64,000 bases of DNA from Roridomyces roridus (GCA_029378245.1 JARKIF010000140.1:17858-81857), one strand, 5' to 3'; shown: positions 1-12,559, counted from the stretch's first letter. A program made the numbers and translations. The notes: a model not told the origin generated them from the letters alone.

Positions 1-1151
1 CACATGTCGGCAATGCTGTGCTATCTTTGATGGCCGCACATGGGTTTCCAGGGGTCGGCTAATGTCCGCAACCCGTCAACACATGTCGCCCAACGTTCGT
101 CGACGGCACCTCGGAACGCAGTGAGACCTCTTCCCACCGGTCCTGCGATATCGCCCGCGGCGTGAGCGCTTCGTTGGCCCTAGCGCCGAGGGAACCACTA
201 CCCGTCGGTCCCGAGGTGATCGCGTTCATGGGAATCCGCAGAGGAGCTCTTTCACCCGAGCTGAGGGTGTCGGGGAAGGGCGCGTGTGCGTGTGCAACAT
301 AGTCCTTGAAGACGTAGCCGCGGTGCATGAGGTATGCGAGGTGCGTGTTTATTAATCTGCGAGCGGAGGAAGCTGTTAACGAACGACCAGGGCTTGGCTG
401 GGAGGGCGTACACGGCTTGGAAGACGTTATTCAACCTTCCTGGACAAATTTGCGTCAGCCTCACAAATTGCACCCAGTGTCATCGGTAGGTCTGTTCGGG
501 TTTCCACAGACAAGAGAGGTCGACACAATCTTTGTTGGCGGAATATTCCTGAAGCAGTGGGTCTGCGGAACATTCCAGCATTTTCCATTCTATGTACAAC
601 AATTCACCTTTATACCTCTAAACTATTCTACTAAATATATAAGCAGTCAATGGACTGCTCGTAGGGCATCCTTTTTCTCTACATAACACGAGTCTTTAAC
701 CAGCCAGCGTAATTGCAAACCTTCTTCATTCTTGATCGCCGCCCTCCTCATCTTCTCCTTCCCACGTCGAATCCCAACAGTTGCTGCGCTTCAATGATGC
801 TCCCACCGCGGGGTCAACTGGCCGCTGCATCCTCTACTGTACTATTTCAACCGGATCTTCGGCGTCACAGGGACGGCCGAAATGAAGGGTGAAAATAGGT
901 GTCCCGTGTCACAGGCCTTGCCTCCTACTTCAAAAGGCAATGATCGCATCAAAGGCCTTGGGCCGCTTTCGGCGGCTTTCCTTATATAGTAATTCGAAGG
1001 TTTGAAATCACAGGTCACAAGGCCCGAAGATCCGGTTGAAATGGTACAGTACTTGATACGTACATACGTATCTCGCAATTCTCATTCAAATGAGTTGATT
1101 TCCATCCGCGCACTCGGCCGACCACACAGTATAATTTATTTCGAGAACACT
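1..1151. other. No supported gene
   Basis: Only short reading frames with no recognisable domain and no convincing splice pattern are visible on either strand. The stretch ends at the target duplication of the MITE that follows. Confidence 0.5.
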
Positions 1152-1159
1152 GTTACACC

Positions 1160-1575
1160 TAGGGCTGTGTTGAAATGATATCACGGTTGGTTATGTTACA
1201 TGGGGTCCAGGAGGGCCGCTGGTTATTTAACAATGGCAGGTTAATAACATTGTATCTAACATGACATAACATTGCCCTAAATGGCAATTTCCCATGATCC
1301 CATCACTTTGACCATCCATCACGCCGCATGCCGGGCCCCCAAGTTGTGTCTGAGCTTGGTCTGAGCCGCCAAAATCTGCCTGGCCCCAGAGTCTGACAGT
1401 CCGGTGTGGAGTTGGTGGGGAGTGTGTTGCACAGATGGCTCATGTTCTGAGGCGGCACTCAGTTTGTAACACAATTTTAACAACCATCCCGGAGGTGTGA
1501 AAAATGTTAATAACACGTTAAATTACGTGTTATGTAGTACAGGTTATTTAACATTTCTTTCTCAACACAGCCCTA
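1160..1575. mobile_element. hAT-type MITE (416 bp)
   Basis: The element begins TAGGGCTGTGTTGA and ends with the inverted copy of the same 14 bases. It is flanked on both sides by the perfect 8-bp direct repeat GTTACACC (1152-1159 and 1576-1583), the target duplication length made by hAT transposases. It is too short to encode a transposase and holds no credible frame, so it is a non-autonomous element. The AT-rich inner flanks carry further inverted TTAATAAC-type words. The TAGGGCTG terminus is shared with the larger element at 14.7-18.3 kb, which suggests that one transposase lineage mobilised both. Confidence 0.85.
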
Positions 1576-1583
1576 GTTACACC

Positions 1584-2716
1584 ATGCCTTGTATTTACGT
1601 AGTAGCTGTGAGTGGGTGCATCAATGCGAACTGGATCGGCGTGGACGAAGGACAATATTCAGGACAAGTGGGTAGTTTAATTCAATCCAAGTTCAATCTG
1701 GGTTCAATCAAGAGATTGTTGGAGTTGAGAGCAAACCGAACACGAGGCTAACGCATAGCATGGCGTAGACCTCGGGTTCAACCTGTTGGCTGATGCCGGA
1801 ACCCTGCCCGAGGGGAGACCGAACCATCCCCGAGCCTCATTTCAACTACGTAGTTTGTACATATACTTCATTGTACCGCTGGGTATAAAAGCCCCAGCGT
1901 TCTTAACCCAATGTAATCAAGTGTTCCCATCCATCCGCGTACCAAAGCTGCTACAAATATATTTCTACAGAGATTCGGTGCAGCTCGGGATTATGATCCG
2001 CGGACGATCCGATGTCTGGATCATCACGTGCCGACAATCACGTTGATGATCAATCGCATCTTATCCTCTACCACCACCATCTTTCCTTCGATGTTCCACA
2101 TTGCACAACTCTCCTTGCGGACTCTCTACATCGAATTGGCTCCAAAAGTATCCAGACCGCTTGGCTTTCGGGCTTTCGGTACACCTCTGCTCCCTTCATT
2201 GGATGCGGATGTCGGCTGCTCGTCTTGGCTCTCATACTCGGATATCGACCGGTGCTCCTTCCTTCGCTCCGTTTGTCCGGGAACATCGCATTTCCTCCTC
2301 GGTCCCATCGGCAACCCGAGTTACCGAATCACAGGTACCACTTGGCACTGGCCAGGACATACTGCCTCGAGCTCAGCCTCACGAAAATTCCAGTGGCGTC
2401 TTCTTCCGAAATCTGCACTGCTGCAGCAATCAGACCCTACAGAGCCGACCGACAACCCCTCATTTAAATTTACAATCCACCTGAACTCTTGATACCGTCC
2501 TGGCACCTGTCTCACCGTAAGCTCACTCCTGTCTTTCGTACCAACCTTCCTTGATTGCCTCAGACTGTACATGTGTTCCAGCACGATGCTACCCTATAGC
2601 TTTACTCTGAACTTCTACAAGGACACATCAGAGACCGCACGCCCTAACAAATTCCAAGACCTGCTGGGCAGAATTAATAACATCTGAATACATTCACAGT
2701 GGATGCGATACGTACA
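1584..2716. other. Intergenic, possible unassigned transcript
   Basis: A good TATA box (TATAAAA at 1884-1890) is followed by overlapping frames of about 150 codons between 2012 and 2492. None shows a domain, signal peptide or clear splice structure, so no gene is called. The last 200 bases lie downstream of the reverse-strand acetyltransferase gene. Confidence 0.35.
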
Positions 2717-3502
2717 TCAAAGCTTTGCCGATGGACGATACTTGAGACTCGGCGGGGCATCAAAGTCGGCGAGCGAACGATACACGAGTTTCGCAGAGTT
2801 GAAGTTGCGGACACTGGCGAAAGGTTTCCTCCCTTGGAAGGTAAATGTTTTGTAATCCACCTCATCAAGCGCCTTCATCCCATTATTTGCGAGGACGCGG
2901 CCAGAGTTACTCGTCGCCATTGACACGGCATGCTCGAAGCCCCTCGCCCTCGCGTTCATGGTGGCCAGCACCATGGCCATCTCGGCGGCGTTCCGGTTTT
3001 GAAAATCCGCGGCCGTGGCACCCAGAAACAAGTCGATCGTCTTGTCCCCACGAATTGTACCACCGCTCGCAGCACAATGCGCGTCGTAGGAGGCGCTCAG
3101 CCGATCGAGCACCTCATACACCGCTTCCAGACCCGGCAACGGCTCCCCATGGTCCGACTCGTACGGCACCACGACGCAGACTGCCTTCACCTCGCCGCGC
3201 ACCTTGACAAGTGCGGTCAGGCCCGACTTGGCGGAGTGTTCTACAGCTTCTTTGCAGAGCGTGCGGAACGAAGCTATGACCTGCTCGGCGGCGGAGGCGT
3301 TGGGGGCACCTGTTATCAGCGCGCCTATGATGGGCTCGCGCTCGGAGAAGGCGGATAAAGCCAGCGCGACACACTGCTCCATCTCGGTGGGGTCGTCGCG
3401 TAGGAATCCCATCTCGGCATCGAGCTTCCGGTTCATGGCAGTGGCGATTTCCTTCAACTCGTCTGGTATTGTGGATGTCGGCTGGCTCGGGGTAGCCTTC
3501 AT
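2717..3502 (-). CDS. GNAT-family N-acetyltransferase-like protein
   Basis: An intronless frame of 261 codons from the ATG at 3502, chosen because the tandem copy starts at the same MKA- codon; the frame is open further upstream, but that part is not conserved. The C-terminal half reads like a GNAT fold: a helix ending ARARGFEHAVSMAT, then a strand-turn with SNSGRVLANNGMKALDEVDY, the usual alpha4/beta6 end where the enlarged family has 'LGF..v.ei.Y', and a final GRKPF like fungal GNATs ending in GxRPF. GNAT enzymes move acetyl from acetyl-CoA to an amine; the substrate here cannot be read. No signal peptide or membrane segment is visible, so a cytosolic protein is expected. A near-identical frameshifted paralogue lies just upstream on the same strand. 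Confidence 0.68.
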   Translation of the reverse strand: MKATPSQPTSTIPDELKEIATAMNRKLDAEMGFLRDDPTEMEQCVALALSAFSEREPIIGALITGAPNASAAEQVIASFRTLCKEAVEHSAKSGLTALVKVRGEVKAVCVVVPYESDHGEPLPGLEAVYEVLDRLSASYDAHCAASGGTIRGDKTIDLFLGATAADFQNRNAAEMAMVLATMNARARGFEHAVSMATSNSGRVLANNGMKALDEVDYKTFTFQGRKPFASVRNFNSAKLVYRSLADFDAPPSLKYRPSAKL

Positions 3503-3574
3503 GTTGGCGGCTGCTTGGGTGGTCTGTGGGCGGGGCGGGGGAGTCGCAGTGACGTGGCGGGGTTGGCAAAACAA

Positions 3575-3662
3575 TGTAATTAAATACACCTGTACCCAAC
3601 TGTACCTGGGCCTTCCATCTTGATCACAATTGAATTGACATGACAAGTCTCCGGAATTGTTC
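3575..3662 (-). promoter_or_regulatory. Promoter block conserved between tandem GNAT copies
   Basis: About 85 bases upstream of the intact GNAT gene (including ATTAAATA, CTGTACC and CCTTCCATCTTGATC words) recur at about 5342-5419 upstream of the frameshifted copy. The duplication therefore carried the 5' region with the gene. The AATTAAATA word is the best TATA candidate, roughly 75 bases from the start codon. Confidence 0.5.
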
Positions 3663-4500
3663 CTTTTCGACAGGGGTCCGGCGTGCCGAATGATACGTAC
3701 ATGGGCAGTTTCATCTCACAGCCAGCGTATCGAGTTGACAATCCATTTGCAAGTCGCGCCTGCACGGCGTGGAGATCGAACCTTGAATTTTTACGGCGCT
3801 GGCGCCAATGATACTTGACCGCGGCCAGAATTCCACCGGAACCGGACTTGCTGAATGCAAATTGCAGGCAAGAAGACTTGAGTTTTGAACAGTGAGGACG
3901 AGCACCCAATAGCGACACCTCGGTCCTCGTGGGGGTCACGGACGGAGTCGCTGTGCCGAGTTGGTTCTGGCGTTAATGCGTGAAACAAATAACCGAGCTT
4001 GCATCGGACAGTCCGGAGTGTCTTGTGAGTATGTACAACGCGCAGCTCCGCTGACTAATTTCCTGCCCGTCCATCTCCGGTTCTTCCTCCGTGGTCATCC
4101 GATGATTGTGCATATCTTATCTAGATTACACTTTCATGTAGAATATATGAACCCCCACTTCAATCGAAGACCCCCGTGCGTTTGCCACGGCTTCCCTGCT
4201 ATTTGGCTGCACTACACAGACGAGATCCAACAGAGTGAGCAGCTGGGCCCCTCGCAGACGGGTTTCGTGTTGTGGACTGATCGATGATCGTCTTCCTTGA
4301 CGCTGATCATGTCTCGAGCGCGAATGTCGACTCCTCCACCACGACGATTCAAATCGAAACTCATAGAACGTGCACTAATGGCCGATGTCTGTCTGAATCA
4401 TTCATCCAATTTAAGTATTCCTACTCCGTAGCACAGGGTAACAGCCTGCTCCTCGGTCAATATCAACGGCGCTAGGACATATTCACAGTCAATACGTACC
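3663..4500. other. Spacer between the tandem GNAT copies
   Basis: About 840 bases with no convincing gene. The part next to 4500 resembles the sequence beyond the stop of the other copy (both contain ATTCACAGT...ATACGTAC), so the duplicated unit includes the 3' flank. Confidence 0.45.
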
Positions 4501-5281
4501 TCAAAGCTTGGCCGAAATACGAGATTTGAGACTCGGCGGTGCATCAAAGTCGGCAAGCGAACGATACATGAGTTTCGCGGACTGGAAGTTGCGGACACTG
4601 GCGAAAGGTTTCTTTCCCTGGAAGGTAAACGTCTTGTAAGCCACCTCGTCCAGTACCTTCAACCCTTGATTTGCGAGAAGGCGGTGGGAGTTACTGCTGG
4701 CCATTGAAAAGGCGTGCTCGAAGCCGCGAGCACGGGCGTTCATGGTGGCCAACACCATAGCCATCTCGGTCGCGTTCCGGTTCTGGAAGTCTGCGGCTGT
4801 GGCACCCAGTAACAGGTCGATCGTCTTGTCTCCACGAATCGTACCACCACTGGCAGCACAATAGGCGTCGTAGACATCGCCCAACCGACCCAGGAGATCG
4901 TAAACGGGCTCCATGCCTGGCAACGGCTCCCCATGGTACGACTCGTACGGCACCGTAACACATATTGCCTTCACCTCGCCTCGCACCTTTACCAGCGCGG
5001 TTAGACCGGCCTTGGCGGACTGCTGGATGCCTTCTGTGCAGAACGTGCGGAACGACGCCATGACCTGCTGTACCGCGGCGGCAGAGGCACCAGCTGTAAG
5101 CGCACCCACGATGGGCTCGCGCTCGGAGAAGGCGGAGACAGCCAGGCGTGACACACTGCTCGATCTCGGCGGGGTCGTCGCGTAGGAATCCCATCTCGGC
5201 ATCGGCTCCGAGCTTCCGGTTCATGGCTTCTGCGATTTCCTTCAACTCGTCTGGGACTGTGGATATCGGGTTAGCCTTCAT
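4501..5281 (-). pseudogene. Frameshifted tandem copy of the GNAT gene
   Basis: The start (MKA-, ATG at 5281), length and end match the gene at 2717-3502 codon for codon, but the frame breaks after the residues EIEQCV. Near 5141-5150 this copy reads GCCAGGCGTGACAC where the intact copy reads GCCAGCGCGACAC, one extra base. Downstream the second frame (5202-4501) is open to the normal stop and keeps the same residues (for example GGTIRGDKTID, ADFQNRNATEMAMV). No GT-AG pair explains the shift. The long intact remainder means a recent break or a base-calling error; expression from an internal start such as a Met in the second frame cannot be excluded. Confidence 0.7.
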
Positions 5282-6385
5282 CGTGTTGGTGGTTCTTGCG
5301 TGCTGGTGGGCGGGGTGGGTGACGTGGCGGCGTTTGCAGAAACAATGGAATTAAATAGAACTGTACCTGGACCTTCCATCTTGATCGGATTGAATTGACC
5401 ACAATCTCCGGCATTGTCCACGATCCGCAGTTTCAGCTCCGAACCAACCCACCGCGGGTTCAACCGATTCCATTTGCAGGCAAAAAATGAAGGTCTGGAG
5501 CACCAATGAGACTTTCTCGCGTCCGGAACTCAGTGGATAATGGGCGGAGTTACTCGAGATTCGGGAATTTCTTCTTCTGCGGTAAACAAATCACTGAGCT
5601 CGGGAAATCACTGAGTCCGGACTGGGCAGCTGGGCCTCATGGATTCCATAGAATGTTGGACAACAGCGGTTCCTCTGGCCCTTGTCGCTTGACTGCAAGG
5701 TCCTCCGATCAATGAATCACTGATACATTCGCTGATGACAACGCCAGGTTGTTTGTACATGTGTTCTCCCAGCTTGCTCTCTCCCACCTCCAGCTGACGA
5801 TCAGCGCACCTCACCTCACCTCACCCACCTTTCATTTACGATCTCTGTGGAAACCCACCGCTGATGAGCGCTGCTTGCAGCGCCTCCAATTCTCTATACT
5901 CATACGGTGCTTCATGAATCATGATTCATGAAATTCTTCTGGCTAAATTGCACTCGCCTTTTTGTCTACGGTCTGATACAGGTATCTCTCGACTAGTGGC
6001 GACGGGTGACCCACTATGGCCGGTCGTATCCGTGCTTTTGGCTCGGCGACGCCAAGGACACCTAAAGCTCGCGACTTCTCCAGATTTACACTTCACGCCA
6101 TTGTGTCGATCCCTCATGTCAAGATTGGTTGTTTGCATCCTGAAATACCTCCCGCTCAAACACATGCAATACCTCTACTTGTCGATCAACTGTCTAGATT
6201 TTAGCAGATATCGGTTTATCTCGGTGATCTGCTGCATGGAGCATAGTTTCATCTCGACAGTCCTTGGTGGTGTGAAAATCCTATGTTCGCCTCCAAGTTT
6301 ATTCATCTGCATATATTAGGGCAGATCTCGACGCAACTCCTCAGCTTTACCCGGGTCCTCCCTCCACCCTACAGCTTTTTCCTCC
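5282..6385. other. Intergenic between GNAT copy and OPT gene
   Basis: No recognisable gene. The left part carries the duplicated GNAT promoter block; the rest holds CACCTCACCTCACC-type pyrimidine-rich repeats near 5800-5830 and is presumably the 5' region of the transporter gene on the plus strand. Confidence 0.4.
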
Positions 6386-9300
6386 ATGGAAATACCGAAC
6401 CTATCCGAAAAAGTCTCCGACGACTCGCTCAAGAAAGGCATCGTCCAAGTCGTCGACGTCGTGAGTCCTCCTGTGATTTACCTTTCGGCATTTATCTATC
6501 CACTTGGAGGATGTCGTTTCGACCGAGCTTGATGCGGTGTCCGACGATCTCCTCGAAGCAGAGCGGCATGCCGAAAACATGAGTCCTGTGGAGATCGAAG
6601 CGGTTATTCACCGAATTTTGGATGAGGTAGGGCGGTCGGTGATCCAACTGTGTCACTCTATTCACCCAAACCTCAGCACGGCGATGATCCCGTACGTCTA
6701 TCTATCGCCCGTCTTCATTTATTTTCATCATCCATCTTTAGAACTTTCCTCCTCACGTCTTGCAAGCTGCCACGTCCGTTTATTTCCACCACATTCTCCC
6801 AGCCGTCGAGGTTAATCATTCGCTAGCTCCTATCTGTCTGATGCCCCTCCTGCTGAGCGGCAGCGTCTCTATGAGATTCTCAAGGTACAGGCCGCCCTGA
6901 TGGTGATCAACTCGCCCTACGCAGAGGTCCGTGCTATTGTGAGCAATCACGACGATCCGAGTCTGCCGACAAACACCTTCCGGGTCTGGGTCCTCGGAAG
7001 TCTATTCGTGGCCGCCGGGTCAGCTACGCTTGCAATGTATCCCGTCCGCGGCCCCACTAATCAGTGCATCTCAGTGCATTCCTCAATCAGTTCTTCAGCA
7101 TTCGGTGAGCTTTCGACCTCTTCCTTCGAAGATATGCGAGTCTTCATGCGTCGACAGGTTTCCAAATATCGGCATTGGGCCCAATGTGGCTCAAATTCTC
7201 GTCGTCCCGCTTGCTAAACTCATGGAGATGCTACCTTCGACTACGTTCACGACTTTCGGTTACAAGTGGTCCCTCAATCCATCTCCGTTCAACAAAAAAG
7301 AACACATGCTCATTACCATCATGGCCAATGCTGGGTTCGGTACCCCTTACACGTGCGTTTAGTCCTTGTTTCCCGTATCCTTGATCCTGACAGTGATATC
7401 TGTACAGAAATAATGCAAGTTCACGTGTGGCATTCTTTCCTCCTGACGATTGACCTTGTACAGATTATAATGGTCCAATATCTCAATATCTACTTCAACC
7501 AACCCTGGGCGGCGTCTTTTGGATATCAAGTCCTCGTTGCACTGTCAACTAGTTTGATTGGGTACGGCCTCGCTGGTTTGACACGGCGATTCTTGGTGTA
7601 TCCGGCACATGCCATCTGGTATGAGGACTTGACTATTGCGCGTGAACAAGCTCACAGAATACGATAGGCAGGGCAATCTCGGGGTGAGTGTCAGTATCGC
7701 TGTTCGACCGTCTTGACTTGACACGGTGAAGGCCATTGCGCTGAACGTGGGTGGCTCCACAACTTTTGAATGCCAATGACCGTCTCCTCCAGAGTGCATT
7801 CCACGGCGACAAAAATCCGATTGCTAATGGCTGGCGAATGACTCGTGTAAGTTGCTTGCATTGCTGTCAATGGCGGCGCGAAACCCATCCATTTCAGCTG
7901 CGTTGGTTCTTCTACTGTTTTGCTGCGATGTTTGTGTACTTTTGGTTCCCCGAGTGCGTATACCTCGTCCTCCGCCTCCGAACCACACCGTTGACACAAA
8001 AACAACCAGCTACATCTTCCAGGCGCTTTCGATCTTCAATTGGATTACTTGGATCTCGCCGATGAATGTGAACGTCGCGGCCATTACTGGAAGCATTACA
8101 GGCCTGGGACTTAACCCGATCCCGACCTTTGATTGGAACCAGGTTACAGCGGAGGTTGATCCACTACTTGCGCCGTTCTTTGTGAGTACTCTTTCAACCA
8201 TGGGACCACTGATTGACTCCTTGAAAGACGACAATGAATGTGAGTATCCCATTACAGATATTGACGAACTTTGAACGGGGTCTAGGTGTTCATGGGGGTG
8301 CGTAATCTATTCAAACTTCCTGTTATGAAAATGACCTTGCGCGCACAGACTCTCGTGAGCCTGCCCATTATCGCCGCGTTGTGGTACACCAACACATGGA
8401 ATACCGGATATCTTTCCATCAACACCAATGTGAGCTCGACTGCTACCTCACTTCCTTTCACTCAACAATGATTCAAGCATGTCTTTGACAATACAGGTCT
8501 TCCGTACGACATCGGACAGGTCATCGGAAGCGACAACCTCTTTAACCAAACCATGTACGAACAGTACTCTCCTGCGTACCTCAGCGCCAGCAACAGTTTA
8601 GTGTACGGCGTCTTTTGTGAGTGTTGCTTTATTCCTAGATGGTCAATTAGACTCAAACCATCTTCAGTCGCAGTATACACAGCGACTCTCGTGCACGCGT
8701 TCCTCTACCATCGCCACGCGATCGTTCACGGATTCAAGAGTCTCTTGAGTCGGAAGAAGCCTTCTGACATGCACCAAGATGTTCACTGTCGACTCATGGA
8801 AGCGTACGAGGAGGTTCCCGAGTGGCAGTATTTCATTGTGCTAGTCACAGCCATTATTCTCGGCGCTGTGGGTGTGGGCGTTTATCCGACGCATACTTCT
8901 CCGGCCGTGGTGCTGTTTGGAGTGGTGTTGGCTCTCATCTTCGTCATTCGTGCGTCTTCGTCTTGCCGCTGCCTTCATCGAGTCTCAATTGCAGTCAGCT
9001 ATTGGGATCATTGCGGTAAGCGCATCCCTTGCTCTCGTTTTCTGATGATCAATAAAATACAGTCTGTGGCCAACGTAGAGATTCCGCTCAACGTTCTAGC
9101 GGAGATGTTCGGTAATTGCAGCATGTTTATGTTCGCATAGCCAAGCTCACGGGATTCCTCCAGGCGGCCTGTGGTTCCCGGGCAACGCCATAGCGATGAA
9201 CTACTTCAAGGCCTATGGTATGTCACCCACTTTTGTTGAGAATCACTCGAATTGAGCATGCCCCAGGTTTATGCACGACAGTCGGAACCATCGGCTTTGC

Positions 9301-10171
9301 ATCTGATCTCAAGCTGGCTCACTATATGCACATTTCTCCGAAACAGACGTAGGTATCTTGCACTTTTCTGTGGACGACTCAACGTATTGGCATTGCAGAT
9401 TCTGGTTCCAGATTCATGCGACCATCATCTCTGCGTTTGTGTGCACAGCGATATTGAATTTCCAGATGACCAAGATCACGGGAGTGTGCACGCCCACGCA
9501 GCCGGATAAATTCACTTGCCCAGGTAATAGTAACGTGGAATTCTCACCAGCTCTAACGCCATCGCAGGGATCAACACGTTCTTCACCGCATCGGTGATCT
9601 GGGGACTCTTGGGTCCAAAACGAATGTTCGGACCTGGAGGCACGTACAACCACCTCCTCTGGTTCTTCCTCATCGGTGCCATCCTCCCCATCCCGATCTA
9701 CCTGCTCCGCAAACGCGTTAAAGCCCTCCACTACTTCCACCTCCCGATCTTCCTCGTCGGTGCGCTGCAGTGGGCGCCGCTCAGTATGGCACAGATGTGG
9801 CCTGCCGTTCCCGTTGGCTGGTTCTTCAATTATTTTATCAAGAGGAGGTATCTTGCTTGGTGGAGTAAATACAACTAGTTAGTCCTCCCTCTCTCCGACG
9901 AGATGCAACTCATACCTTGGTGTAGCATAACTTCGACGGCGTTCTCTGCGGCCATAGCCATCTCTGGCGTTCTCATCTTCTTCACGGTGCAATACAACGA
10001 TGTGGAGATTAACTGGAGCGGGAATACGAAGCTGGCGGAGGGATGTGACGCTATGGGGTGTCCACGGTTGCCTTTGCCTGATGTTGGGTTCTTTGGACCG
10101 GTATGTACCCTGTTCACCTCCGTTTCACGAGTGTTGAAAGTGCGTTGCAGGGACCGGGAGAGTTTCATTGA
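6386..10171 (+). CDS. Oligopeptide transporter (OPT family), multi-exon
   Basis: A spliced gene for a proton-coupled peptide importer of the plasma membrane. The ATG at 6386 opens a 25-codon exon, spliced (6461-6509) to DVVSTELDAVSDD. Family marks appear in order: DDPSLPTNTFRVWVLG then AFLNQFFSIRFPNIGIGPNVAQ joined across introns near 7017-7154; GYGLAGLTRRFLVYPAHAIW (7560-7620); FNWITWISPMNVNVAAITG (8033-8090); ANVEIPLNVLAEMFGG (from 9067); KITGVCTPTQPDKFTCPG; FGPGGTYNHLLWFFLIGA (9628-9680). The last intron (about 10101-10150) leads to a short GPGEFH tail and TGA. More than ten exons are present and their exact borders were only partly resolved. Membrane segments cover most of the product, and the size suits the family's usual 700-800 residues. 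No inactivating change was noticed. Confidence 0.87.
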
Positions 10172-10407
10172 ACGATTGACTTCTGGGTCGTAACTAGATG
10201 AGTAGACTATTTTATGTGTAGGTACTTTCTTTTTATCTCCAATTTCCATCCATATCGCTTAGCGTTTGGCCGCCACTGGGCGCGCCGCTTTACCGTTCAG
10301 AAGCTCTTTCATTGTCAGGTGCGCGACTCATGACCTTGCGGGAAAAAGTCGGCAGAATTCACACCAACGCATAAATGAGTATCCGAGACTCGACTGGCCG
10401 CGAGAAA

Positions 10408-12125
10408 ATGCTTCTTTCCCTCTACTTTCTTGTGGCCGTCGCCGGCTTCACGATCGCTACCAACAAAACCCACCTCAATCCGACCATCCCCGGATGGCAC
10501 AGTGACCCCAGCTGTGTCTTCGTCCCCGAATGGGACAACACGTTCTTCTGCGCGACTTCGACCTTCCTCGTCACCCCCGGCATACCCATCCACGCGAGCA
10601 AAGATCTCGTGAATTGGCGCCTCGCAAGCCATGCGCTCAACCGCGAGTCGCAGTGGCCGCATTACAACACCACGGGGCAGAACGACGGGATCTTCGCGGT
10701 GACGCTGCGATACCGCGACGGTGTCTTCTACGCGATCACGTTCTTCGTTTCGGACGGGTCGAATCCGCTGCCGCCGGGTCTTTTGCTCAAGACGACGGAT
10801 CCGTTTGACGACAATGCGTGGAGTGACGAGCCGGTGCTGTTCCAACCAGCGAATATCGACCCGGATTTGTTCTGGGACGACGACGGACAGGCGTACCTCA
10901 CGGTTGCGGAGAGCTTCATCGCAACTATCGACGTGAACTCGGGGGCTGTGGGACCGACGACGCAGCTCTGGAATGGTACGGGCGAGCGAAATCCAGAGGG
11001 GCCGCACATTTACAAGAAAGACGGGTGGTATTACCTGTTGATTGCGGAGGGAGGGACGGAGGTCAACCATACCGTCACCATGGCGCGCTCGCGGAGTGTT
11101 ACTGGAACCTACATCGGCTTTGAAGGGAATCCGGTGCTGACGAACAAGGACACGGGGGAGTACTTCCAGACGGTCGGCCATGCGGATCTGTTCCACGATG
11201 TGAACGGAAACTGGTGGACGTGTGCGCTGGCGACGCGCTCTGGGCCGGAGTGGGTGAATTATCCCATGGGGAGAGAGATGGTGATCACGCCTGCGAGATG
11301 GGATGAGGGCGAGTTTCCCGTTATCTCGCCTGTGCGTGGGAGCGAGAGTGCCTGGGCGCTGCCCACCGTCCTGGACGTTCGTGGAACGGGACCAATCTAC
11401 GGCAACCCCGACGTGTTTGATTTCGCACCGGGCAGCGCGCTTCCGTCCAATATGATTTTCTGGCGGTGGCCTGATCTCGCGTCGTTTACCATCTCCCCGC
11501 CCGGCCACCCAAATACGTTGCGTATCATCCCCTCACAGGAATTTAGCAGCAATGGCGTTGGTCCGATTTCCCTCATCGGAAGACTCCAGACGGACACGCT
11601 GTTCGAATTCAGCATCGACGTTGCGTTTGCGCCGACAGCGGTGGACGAAGAGGCTGGAGCGACCGTGTTCTTGACGCAGTTCCAGCACGTCGACCTCGGT
11701 ATTGTCCTGCTCTCCGACAACAAGACCCACCTACGCCTCCAGACGAACGGGGGCGGGAACTTGGGTGCGCCCCCGCCTGCACCGGTAATCCGCAGTATTC
11801 CTAGTGCCTGGCGAAGCCCAATTACGCTGACCATTCGGGCGAACAACGATACGCACTATACCTTCTCTGCTGCACCGCAGGGCGGTGATGCTGTTGTATT
11901 GGGCGCGCTGCCTTCGACCATTTTGAGCGGCGGCACTGGTCCGTTTACCGGTGTGTTTTCTGGCTTTTCGCTTGACTGGATCGTTGAATTGGCTGGAAAG
12001 GTACGATCGCCGGCGCGTATGCGACGGCAAATAACGGGACTGGCACGACCCCAGCATATATTTCGAGCTGGAGATACACGGGCATTGCGCAGAAGATTGA
12101 CAATGATACGTTCGTGCCGTCGTGA
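10408..12125 (+). CDS. Secreted glycoside hydrolase family 43
   Basis: Two exons, 10408-11950 and 12001-12125, give 555 residues. The in-frame ATG 33 bases upstream (10375) was rejected because MLLSLYFLVAVAGFTIA is a clean signal peptide. The five-bladed propeller carries the GH43 triad: Asp33 in GWHSDPS (base), Asp151 in NIDPDLFWDDDG (pKa modulator) and Glu197 in NPEGPHIYK (acid). A C-terminal beta-sandwich of the type found in GH43 xylosidases and arabinofuranosidases follows. The 50-nt intron removes an apparent frame change and restores FTGTIAGAYATANNGTG and the typical AYISSWRYTG ending. Several N-glycosylation sites are present. It would act outside the cell on xylan or arabinan side chains; the exact substrate is not readable. 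Confidence 0.87.
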
Positions 12126-12559
12126 GTGGGATAGGTCTGATAGGACACGTGTCACTGTCTCATGAAAAAAATGCGAATTATGGTGCATTTCTTGAGATCT
12201 GCCGATCCGCAATCAGGCCTGGCCCCCTGGGCGCAAATTGAAGCGGAATCTTGAGTTCTCGACGCCCGAGACTATGGAACGGGACGTACACAAGTGAGGG
12301 TGAGCGAGCACGAACTTGAAGGATGGGGTCGAGCAAGGACGAGAGCAGATCGGATGGGCGTGGCGAGTTTGGGTGGTGGTAAGAAAAAAGCCGCGTTTGA
12401 TGCAGTGATCGCCGATGCGGGAATAGGTGCCAAGTGATCCGCAGCTGAAGCTCCGATGCCGCAGAACCCAGTCAAATGGCAATCGTTGAGTTTCAATTAT
12501 GTGTATGTATTCTAAGATGCGCTACAGTAAATTCGTACCCAGATTAACCCAGTCTCACT
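12126..12559. other. Convergent 3' spacer
   Basis: Sequence between the ends of the GH43 gene and the reverse-strand GST gene. Frames here have no recognisable content; it presumably holds both 3' untranslated regions. Confidence 0.5.

Noticed and set aside
2012..2492. Overlapping 127-154 codon frames after a good TATA box
   Set aside because: Three frames overlap on one strand, none with a domain, signal or splice support; noted only as a possible transcript.
6600..6665. An intron starting at GTAGGG in the second exon of the OPT gene
   Set aside because: Keeping the sequence as exon preserves the frame into MIPSYLSDAPPAERQ across the following GTACGT donor, whereas removing it does not.
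10315..11508. Long minus-strand frame (397 codons) antisense to the GH43 gene
   Set aside because: Arg/Val-rich text without any domain, fully explained by third-position GC bias of the GH43 gene on the other strand.
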